From Phallusia fumigata (lineage: Eukaryota; Chordata; Ascidiacea; Phlebobranchia; Ascidiidae), in contig QXVZ01009729.1 in NCBI GenBank assembly GCA_008931825.1, positions 1 to 41,181 on the forward strand: a stretch of DNA of 41,181 bases, in the 5' to 3' direction. Both the position numbers and the translations under genes were made by a program. Positions 11,237 to 20,865 of this stretch are shown here, in pieces (the stretch's first letter is position 1; the number at the start of each line of letters is the position of its first letter). The notes below the pieces were generated by a model, which made no database searches, was not told where the DNA came from, and saw only the letters and a list, made by a program, of their open reading frames with translations.

Positions 11237-14200
11237 ATGAAAATTGCTGGTTATATCATTTTGTTCATTGTGCAACTTGTTGGAGCAGAAACGTGGCATA
11301 CTTTTCAAGAATACGAATACCTCGTTGTTAACTGCTCACTTGCCAATTCGTCCGAAGCTGAGGCCGGTTGTACTGAAAAAAATGCTACACTAGCAAATGT
11401 AAAAACAACAGAAATTCACACCTTCCTGGCTGAGAAAATTGGAGATACGACAGTTTGGACGAATTGTATGTTTTTTTAACCTGGTAAAAATCAGAAAAGA
11501 AAATGCAACATTTCAGTAACTTTTTAGTTGCTGGGACGCGTAAAAGTTGTTTTTTTTTAATTTCTTAACTGTGCAGTTTACCAAATGGAAAATGGCACTT
11601 ACGCTTTCGTTAATTAATGTATATTTCTCTTAAGTTTGCCATGATATTTACTGGTAAGAAGCCCAAAGAAAGTTTGCTGAGCATTTTCCAAAACCAGGGA
11701 TAAATCCTGACCAATAGGAATTTTTTTAATTAGAAGAAAATTAATTTTAAGTGTATCCAAATCTCAATGTCGCACATGTTCGAAATATGTTTTAACTTAA
11801 GCAAAAGTTTAACTTGTTCTTTGTTCTTGACTCGTGAAACAGCTACATTATAGAAAGGCAAATGAAGAAATGTGTCGAAAATTATTAGTATTCGCGGATT
11901 CGTAGATTGCGCCCCTTTTATTTCAAATATACTTTTTCACAGTTGTTAAGAATAACAAGTTTCTGCGTCTTAGTAGGAATGTTTTTATTTCACACTAATA
12001 ATTTTGCAGCCACGTTTTACTCATTCTACATTGGTGCAAGAAAAAATCAAGACGAGTTTAAATGGACAGACGGGACAAATGTTAATAATACACAGACACA
12101 GTGGAAGAAAGGAGAACCAAATAACGAGGGGGGAAATGAGGATTGTGTTACAATAAGGTGCTGGACGAGTTTGAAAGGTTGCAAATGGTTGGATATCCCC
12201 TGTTCGTATCGATCGGGATACATTTGTCAAAAGCTTATTCCGGGTATGTGTAGGCTTTAGTTCATCCAAATATTTAACTATAATCTTTTACCCTAAGGTC
12301 GATATTTCTCCTGATCAAACAGAAAAATTATGTAGGGAATTGTTTTCACATTGTGTCAAAAAAAGAGATTCGCAAATAGGAAGCCAGCCGAAGCGATTAC
12401 AAGCTGAAAGGTGTTAAAAANCAAAAGATTAACTTACTTTTTCCTTGACTCTTGAAACAGCGACACAATGCATTATAGAAAGAAAAGTGTAGAAATGTGA
12501 TGATATAATCATTTGTATTCGCGGATTCGTGGATTACGACACAATTACCTCAAATCTACGTTTGCACACTTGTTGCGAATAACAAGTTTCGGCGTCTTAG
12601 TAGGAATGTTTTTATTTCACACAAATAATTTTGCAGCCACGTCTTACTCATTCTACATTGGAGCAAGAAAAAATCAAGACGAGTTTAATTGGACAGATGG
12701 GACAAATGTTAATGATACACAGACACAGTGGAAAGATGGAGAACCGAATAACGATGGGGGAAATGAGGATTGTGTCACAATGAGCCGCCGGCCGAGTTTT
12801 GATGATTTTAAATGGTTGGATATCCCCTGTTCGTTTCGATCGGGATACATTTGTCAAAAGATTATTCCGGGTATGTGTAGGCTTTAGTTCATCCAAATAT
12901 TTAACTATAATGTTTTACCTAAGGTCATTTCTGCTGATCAAACAGACACCGCAAAAATTGTTAGGGAATTGTTTTCACATTGTGTCAAAAAAGAGATTCG
13001 CAAATAGGAAACCAACCGAAGCGATTACAAGCTGAAACGTGTTAAAAAATTACCTTGCTACCACCTCTGTTTTAGCTACAACCGCAACTTTTACTACCAC
13101 GACGACAACCACAACCACAGCAATAAAAACTTCAAGTTCAACATTACAAACTACAAGACTATCAAGTAGGTTTCCTGCAACACACAGTCCAGCAACTAAG
13201 CATTACATAAGTGGTAAAAATAATTTGGCATTTATGTTCTTAGTTTTGTAATTTGCAACCTTGTAATAATTTAAGGGATACATTTGGATTTACAGCAAGA
13301 ATCCATTTGATTAAGAGGTGAATTATTAAAATAGAAACAATGCGTCAGCTAACATTGCGACTGAGCAATGCGCAAATCAACAATATCGATACTTTACAAC
13401 TCTTTAGTGGGCCAGGCAAACTAAAATTATGTCATTGGGCAATTTCAAAAGTTTAAACTACTATTTATAGATGGGGAAAGTGGTATATTACTGATAGCTG
13501 TGATTCCATCTGTTGCTGGATGCGTCATCGTGGTTGCGTCTGTGATAGCAATATTTCTCATCTGTCGTAAACGCACAAGGTAACTTACGTGATATAGCAA
13601 TGGTACATCGACGGTATATACTATTTTTATTTTTGAAAATTTCAGATCCAAAACGAGCACAAAAGTCGTAGATATTGAACATGCAAAAAATGGTGAGAAA
13701 TTAATCAAATGGACTTTTTGTTGGTCCTGGAGTCTGTACTGCATTTGTACTACTATAGCACTTTGGTAAACCAGTTAATATTGCATATTTAAGTTTCTGG
13801 GCACATATGTTATACTAAACCATTCATTATGACAAACATGTTTCGTACCAATACGTTTTTCAAATATAAATGTTTTTTTTTCAAAAGATGTAACGAGAAA
13901 CAACCAACAAGCGGTTTCAAATCAGAATCCAACACAAACAGGAAACACCTACGACAGAGTAGGAAATTCTGTTACTAAAGCAGAAGACCAAACACCATCA
14001 CATGCCTATGGCTTCGTCTACAACGAAGCCTACAGTGGCATTCCAAATTCGATGGAAGTAGCAATGTATGCTTACGCAGATAATAACCACATTCCGCAGC
14101 AATATGAAAACCATGAGGCAACAAATCAACGCAAAAACTACGAAAACCCTCAAAAACTTGAAATATACTCTGTGGATGACAAGTATGAGACCAAAACCGA

Positions 14201-14285
14201 GCAGCAAAACAGGAACACCCAGTCTAAGCTGGATGAAAGTTTGGGGGATGTGTACGCTGTCGTGGATAAAAAGAATAACAAATAA
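11237..14285 (+). CDS. gene B: membrane C-type lectin receptor with two alternative CTLD exons
   Basis: Exons: 11237-11465, 12010-12243 (2a), 12637-12870 (2b), 13076-13213, 13471-13579, 13646-13692 and 13888-14285. With one copy of exon 2 the product is 384 residues; with both it is 462. Exon 1 encodes a 17-residue signal peptide (MKIAGYIILFIVQLVGA) and the first CTLD cysteine. Exon 2 carries EPNN-GGNEDC and WLDIPC. The stalk exon is Thr-rich, the membrane segment is LLIAVIPSVAGCVIVVASV and continues to CRKR, and the tail has AYGFVYNEAYSGI, AMYAYAD, EIYSV and DVYAVVDKK. The usual donor after ACA-G is lost (followed by TT). GTATGT 12 bases downstream keeps phase 1 and adds four residues. The juxtamembrane exon lacks the EYAEI tyrosine. 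This is the most intact type I-tail member. Confidence 0.85.
12010..12243 (+). CDS. gene B exon 2a (CTLD second half)
   Basis: This phase-1 symmetrical exon has SFYIGARKNQ, KWTDGTN, GEPNNEGGNEDC and KWLDIPC. Between NEDC and WLD it carries two extra cysteines (TIRC and KGC) not found in exon 2b or in any other paralog here. They could form an additional disulfide in the ligand loop. Acceptor is TTTTGCAG and donor is GTATGT. Confidence 0.85.
12637..12870 (+). CDS. gene B exon 2b (duplicate CTLD second half)
   Basis: This exon has the same length, phase and splice sites as 2a, exactly 627 bases downstream. Most differences from 2a cluster in the loop after NEDC (TMSRRPSFDDFKW). Its frame is fully open, which argues that it is used. 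Including both exons would place two CTLD halves in series, so mutually exclusive use is more plausible. Confidence 0.85.
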
Positions 14286-16059
14286 AACTTGCAGTCTAAT
14301 TCATAACTTAGGGAATGGAGTAAACCCTAACGGACATCCCGTTTTACGCGTTTACTGGTAACATATACATATTTAAAAACCGGTCATCCATTGCTCTGCA
14401 CAAAAATTGTATAGACACTGGACAACATTCAAATTGGACAACAAGACAGAAGTTGGATTACTTTCCTTCCTCGTTTTGGTATTTACTGCTTCACGAACAA
14501 TCTGCGTCACTTGATGATCAAAACGTCCCGGATGAAAATATATTAGTAACTTACAGACTATGTTTAGCAGTGGTAAAAACATGACTCATGTGTGTTGTAC
14601 AGTTATCAGTAACTGCATAGTGCTTTGTCATGGAGAGCAACCGATATGACAACACATGCTTTCCATGTTAAAAGTTCGGCGTGTCCTTTTAACCCTTTAA
14701 CTCTTGAGTGTGTTGTATTACGTGGCCATTGTTTTCCTGGCAAATCTGTCATACAAGCGGATCTGAAATGAAACAAGACGGACAAATTGTGTGTAAAAAA
14801 TTGGAAACGATTTAAACGCTTTTTAAATATCTGTGCATTCATCACAATTCCATGTTTACGTGCCATGTGTATATACTGATTCAAAAATAGGACACGTTGG
14901 TTGTGTATTAATGCGACACGAATAAAGTGCTTGTCAGTATAAATAAAGTTGATTGTATCATCTCTACGGAATAATTATCCCTTGTGAGTCATGTACAGCA
15001 ACCGACGGGCTTACTTCCTGTAAACCATTGTTTTCCAGACTTTTTTGTTTCGCTGCATTGCCATTTACTAAATCTTATGAAATGCCCCCCATATATGGCA
15101 ATTACAATGAAAACATTGCATTTTGCAGTACATACATGAGGTACAGTCAGTTTATTTTGCAAGCACTATACCTGGTCATACTTAACCTTAAAAAAATAAT
15201 GTTCTATTAAATTGTTCGCGGCACCCCTGGGTCATGCAAAAGGCTTCCCAGTGTGACGCGGCACCCTGGTTAGGAAACATTGCTTTAAACCGAGCCCTAC
15301 CTGCAATGACTGTGCTTGGGGGTAAAGGGTCATTTCACATGCACTCTACATGGTGTCTTGGGGTGTAGTACAGTGTCGGAAACCCAAAATTTGAGCTGGT
15401 GTAAAGTTTACGACTTTTGTAACATTTTTGGGTCAACAATACGCGACGCAGTTGATGGTTTTGTTGTGCACACTCGTCTAGATCAGTAGCGAAATGGAGA
15501 ATATAGAATGGGCTACCGAGGTTTTAATTCCAAGTTTTGGACGACTAGAATATGTTGGTCATCTAGTGTGTTTGTTTTAATTAGTAAACCAACCAGACCA
15601 TTCAAGGAACCTGACCTTTCTAACACGGAAACAATACTACAGTCCATTTAAGTTTCACTACGAAATTTTATATTCAGCGTAACATCTTTCAGTTATTCTT
15701 GATTGGTTAAGAATCGCCACATATCAAATTAGGGTGTTGCATTAACAAGCAGGAACCGAAAGCATTTGTCATTTTTTCTTTCTCGCACGCTTTCTTCCAA
15801 TCTACGCCAGACCTATAGTAATGTCTATTATCTCAAGTTAAGTTTGTTGGGCGCAATGAAATAATCGTAGTTAGTGAACAGGCATATCTCGAAACAAAGA
15901 TCACATGAAGAACAGATAACGGCTTGCGTTTGCAGGGCATTGTAATTAGTTTTTAAACTAATTGCATTTATGAAAGTGGTCTTGTTGTTTTAGGACAATA
16001 ATGGTTGGTGTGTGTGTTTAGAAAAAGATAAGCGCTGTAAGAAGTATCACATCAGAACT
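14286..16059 (+). other. B-C intergenic region
   Basis: No gene is seen. Bases 14,286 to about 15,190 match the region downstream of D (23,724-24,590), including the gtatttactgcttcacg and gcaagcactatacctggt segments and the downstream repeat near 14,675. Around 15,220-15,290 is a GC-richer stretch (ggcacccctgggtcatgc to gttaggaaacattgc) resembling the end of a degenerate DNA transposon. It was not identified further. Confidence 0.4.
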
Positions 16060-18508
16060 ATGAAAACCGTCACTTTTGTTTCAATTTTATTTGCTCGACT
16101 TGTGAATGCTCAAACCTGGTATGAACACCATAGGTATGAATACCTCATTGTGCACACAAAAGTCTATGAATATGCTCAAGCTGACGCCGAATGTGCAGAT
16201 AGAAATGCCACAGTAGCCAATGTTAAAACAACAGAACTACAGAATTTTCTGGTTGGAAAGATTGGAAATTTAACAGGTGGGTTCGTGAAATAAACGAATA
16301 AGTTGTAAATGTTGACAACACGTTTAAAAGATCTGGCAAGCGAAGTGTATTTGATCGCTAAGTTTGGTATTTTGGTTGGCAAACTACAAGGCGAACATGA
16401 ATTTAGCAACAATTCGCTCAAACGTCAGATTGAAGAAATAATAGAGAACTTTGTTCTAGATTTAAATAGCTGTATGGATACATTTTGTGTGGAAACTACT
16501 CAGTATGGTTTTAACTCTTTTAACTGTGTCTGTAGTTTGATAGCTTGCATGGTTCGTTACATTTAAACCCTTTTGCAGCTCCACCTTATTTGTTCTACAT
16601 CGGCGCAAGGAGAAACCAAACTACAAACACGTTTCAATGGACAGATGGGACAAATGTTAATGATACACAAGCAGCTTGGAGAAAAGGAGAACCGAATGAC
16701 AAAGGGGGAAATAAGGATTGTGTAACAATGGGATTTTATTGGAAACCATTTGATTTCACGTGGATGGATACACAATGCTCACAATATTCAAACTACATTT
16801 GTCAAAAGATGATTGCAAGTAAGAATCATGATTTATTATCCCCAAATTCGAATCACCATTATTGTTCTGAAAACATGTAAAATATAAAGCGCCTTTGCTG
16901 TTGAAACGAAACCCGTTGTTCAATGTTTATTAGTTCTTATTATTGTTTTGACAAACAAATAAAACAACTTGTTTGTTTGATAAGTTGTTTACACAATAAC
17001 ATTTCCCGATTCATACTTTCAGTGCCCACCACCAACACACATTCCAAGACAACTAGGGCAATCACTGTTGTAGAAGCTTCAAGCCCAACTTTAAACACCA
17101 CTATTTCGCCAGGTATGTTTGCAATAACATCCGATTCAGCATTCAACAGTTGTTTGCAAGGTTACGTCATTAATCTCCCGGTTTTTGATACAATTCGGCC
17201 TAGACCAGAAAATCATGCAATAATTCTGTGTTGGTTACATCAGGTGTGTTGATATGATATCACAGTTAAACTACAATCTAATGCCATCTGAAATAATTTG
17301 GAGAAAACTCTGATCGCCACGACCAAACCAAAGACTGGCCGGTCTGGTATGAAGTGACGTAACAAAACTGAAAGCCCTATTCTCAGAAAAATCTGAAATG
17401 AACGTTGATCAATCGACTGCTGCAGCTGAATCAGGTGAAAAAGTGTTTAAAAAGTTTCGATATTGATTAAAGTCCCGTTTCATAATCTGTTTTACAATCA
17501 CCTTCAATAGAAGTGTTGCAGCTGTTTAGTCGTGCGTGTGTGATAATGATGGTCAGAATTCGCAATTATCGTTAATTGTGTGACGCAACGCTTTCCCCAA
17601 TCAATCAGTCAAGTAAAATGCGTGCCATTCTGTTAATAAAAAATACAAAAGCATAAAATCATAAAAAACAAGTTCCACTTTTTCTTTCAACATATAATTT
17701 TTCAACATACACGTTTCAGAGACCTCCCAAGAAGGTTACACGTTTGCAGTGGTCATTGGTTCAGCTGTTGGTGGATGCGTCCTTGGCGTAGCTGCTGTGA
17801 TTGTATTTGAACTCTGCTACAAACGTAAAAGGTAAAAGTTGGTGATCTGCTAAAATTGTGCGTTATTGGGGGAGACTCGCCGTCCTGGCCATGACCCCAT
17901 TATCCTGTGTCATGAGTTGCAGCACCACGCACGAATCCCAGAGATGTAAGAATGCTTGTTGTGAGGTCGTGGCGCTTTATACACAAGGGCAGAGAGCACA
18001 TGTTACGTGGTGTGCCACCTGGCGGGTAATCAAGTATTCGCATCAACAGACGGAAAGTTGCTAAATCATCAAATGGCACAGGTTTTTCAAGACTTTTTTG
18101 CGATCAGTAGCCACTTTGCTACGAAAAGGTTTTTCACTGTTAAATTCTTTAAATTTCAACAAAACACATACTGAGATATCAACGACACTGCTTTTATCTT
18201 TGCTTTGTTTACATTTTGCCTCTAACGGCAATTTTTTTATTGGTTGATTACTATACAGGAAGAAAGAGAAACAAAAAGTAAATCAACGAGAGTACGCAGA
18301 AATAGGTAAGGTTTCGAAATTAAGTTTCGAAATAGGTTACAAGTAATTTCCACGTGGTACGTTTTAAAGGTTTATGTTGTGTTACAGATAACGCAAGGAT
18401 TCCAAACCAAGTTTACAGACAGTATGGAAACATGGAATCCCAGTTGTTCCTCCCTCACCATATGTAAATGTGGCAGATGTGATTGAATTAAATCCATATG
18501 ATAACTGA
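16060..18508 (+). CDS. gene C: C-type lectin-like receptor with short tail, apparently frameshifted
   Basis: Exons: 16060-16276, 16579-16818, 17023-17112, 17720-17831, 18259-18305 and 18388-18467. As read the product is 261 residues. The signal peptide is MKTVTFVSILFARLVNAQ. The CTLD has EPNDKGGNKDC and TWMDTQC, so the acidic residue before the DC pair is Lys and WND is WMD. The stalk is short (30 residues). The membrane segment FAVVIGSAVGGCVLGVAAVIVFELC contains a Glu near its inner end. The juxtamembrane exon gives REYAEI. The last exon ends early at TAA 18465-18467. In another frame it continues SPYVNVADVIELNPYDN to TGA 18506-18508, echoing the YVNV and YEYDN of gene F. Either a 1-2 base indel truncated the tail or the assembly has an error. 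Exon 1 resembles the inverted relics E and E'. Confidence 0.75.
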
Positions 18509-20865
18509 CTGCCAAAGGATTTGTTGTAAACTATAAATCATGTGCAAAAGTAAATAATGTAGAAGTTTTGACCCTAAAACATCTTGTCGTCAATTGACTG
18601 CAAAGGTTACTAATAGTGATTTTATCATGTTTAAAGTGGTCATTATACATTCATTGTAATTTTATGTTTGCGTGCCACGTGTATTTACTGATTTAAAGAT
18701 GAAACACGCTGATTATGTATTAAGGTGATGCGCATAAAGTGTTTAGCATTTATATTAAAATCGACTGTATCATCTTGGAAAGATGTTCACCACATGTAAG
18801 TCATGAACAGCAACCGAAACGCATACTTCTTCTTAACAGTGCCAGACCTTCAGTAGCTTCTATCGTCTCGGGTGACGTATGTTTAATGGATGAGCGAAAA
18901 CAATGCCACTAATTTGGGCAGTCTTATCACGAAGCGAAAAGATCATACCGAGTGACCCGTCCTTTTAACCCCTTCGAGTATACCATGTGCAATTTCTTAC
19001 GTGCATTTTATAACGTTGCGTTTTGTTCATTGACAAACTGCGATGATCTCTCGTTAAATAGGCAAATCTCGTAGAAGATAAGGGTGGCAGATATTAATGT
19101 GTGTGTGAAAGTTTGCAAGACGTATCCTGTAACGCAGCTGCATTGCGCCGAAAAAAGTCATTACCTGCGTTAGCTGGAAGTTGGACAATATTTAAATGTA
19201 GTAAAAATGATATCACACTAATAATAAATAGTAACAAATTCGTTTCCCAACGTTAACGCCTTCGCGACTTTGATTCATTTACCTAAGTCAATGCAAAACA
19301 AAAACAGCAACGAAAATAAACAAACCCGAAACTAAACGTTATCATCAATATATTGCGATAAGCTGCAATTCGATTGTTAAAATTTTATTGCCGGTGATTG
19401 TAGTTGAAATGTTCCATTTATCCGTTCCATTCGAAAAATGCGGTCAGTATAGAATACCAACCTAATGTTGATTTTACCTGATTTGCCCCTGAAGCTTCTG
19501 AGATTCGTTTCTGAGTAATAACACTAGTTTATCTCTTTTATTGTGTACAGAAATATTAATGAATATTTTGGTGAACAGGTTGTACCTACAGAATGTATCA
19601 TGAGGGTCTAAACAAGTTGTTGCGCTGGCATTTAGTTAATACCAATGCAGCAACGTGCGAAGTGAGTCAGAAACCGCTTTTCCCAGGCAGGACACCCTCT
19701 GACGTCATGTTGCAACGCACAGAATCTGCAAATAGGAGGCGCCAAACTTTAGTAAAGTTGATCGCACAAACTGTTCACCTGCATGTAAAAAAGTATTTCG
19801 AGAACAAAACCTGTATCCAAACGTATTCTTCAAATGCTATAATCTAAACGTCAAAAAGTGCATTTTTGTTCTCTACTTTTAAAGTCAAGTAGGTTTTCTT
19901 CCAACACGTGGAGCAACCTTGACGCTTTTACTTTCCCAGTGCTACCATCATAAACAAATTCTGCCTAGTAAAGTTTAAATTCCTAATAAACTTACCAAGT
20001 TATGAGATACATTGCCACCCATGGCATGGCATCCGGCAAAGTTGTCAACACTTCTATAAATAGAAAACATGTTTCTGATAACCTGTCATGAATGCTTCAA
20101 GGTGTTACTTGTATTGACTGCCCCTATTAAGATGCGACACCCTGTTACGACAAGTTCCTCACAACTCAGGGGCGACATCTAACGAATATTACAGGTACAT
20201 ATGTCATGGGTGATTTTACTGGATGAAAAGGCAAATGAAGTGCATCTAAGTTGACCAGGGTAACAATTTTAATTGGAGACGTTTAGTAATAGCTTAATGT
20301 TTGCATTGGTTTTTGTGTCCAAAACATGGGAGTATTAGAAGAAACTGTATCAAAAGGTAAACACACAAATGCATTTTGCAAGATGAAGTTTTCATCCAAA
20401 TAGTTTTCCAATTTTTGTTTAGTTTTTCCAACCATTTATGCGTCATGGTGTTTAAACGATGCCAACTATTGAGATGCTTGTATACTAAGTGAATAAAAAC
20501 AATTAGGACATAAGCATTACCATAGGCAGCAACTAAAAAGACAACGCATGCTTTCCTGGTTGTATTTGTGAAGCATGAATCGGAGTGCAAATCGAATCGT
20601 GACGTGGACCCGCTTGTGCAATCCTATCGCGAAGTCAATTGTATACAGGTTCGCAGAGGTGTAAAAAACATTTCGCTGCGGCTAGTGATGATCATAACGA
20701 CTAGTTACCAGTTTGCGTGCATACAAACGAGTGTAAAATATTGCAGGATGCCAGACGTTACTTTGATGTAGTTACAGTTGCAGGAAATGTTTACTATGCT
20801 TTTAGGTCGATCAATAGAATCAGTTTACAACCATTGTTTTAGTTGTAAATGTAACGGTAAACGAA
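18509..20865 (+). other. C-D intergenic region
   Basis: No gene is seen. The downstream repeat (ccgagtgacccgtccttttaacc) is at about 18,957. The distal upstream module is at 19,590-19,745 with CTGACGTCATG, and the gggcgacatctaacga motif is at 20,170. The proximal block is at 20,545-20,655. From about 18,955 onward the order is the same as in the A-B and G-H spacers. Confidence 0.5.
20545..20655 (+). promoter_or_regulatory. proximal upstream block of gene D
   Basis: This is the family block ending about 210 bp before the ATG of D. The half-palindrome reads GTGACGTGG here. A promoter role is inferred from recurrence. Confidence 0.4.

Larger units (their letters stand above)
11815..13050 (+). 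repeat. direct tandem duplication of about 627 bp carrying exons 2a and 2b
   Basis: The upstream flank (attcgcggattcgt through taggaatgtttttatttcaca), exon 2 and the downstream flank (gtatgtgtaggctttagttc through cgattacaagctgaaa) all repeat at an offset of about 627 bases. The single ambiguous base at 12,421 falls at or next to the junction between the units. Confidence 0.85.

Noticed and set aside
15220..15300. Named transposon at a GC-richer stretch
   Set aside because: It resembles transposon-end sequence, but no inverted repeat, target duplication or second copy was found in the window.
16060..18508. Naming the genes after known vertebrate lectins or CD94-like tunicate proteins
   Set aside because: CTLDs are too widespread to assign orthology from motifs alone, and the stalk and tail combination does not match a family I can name with confidence.
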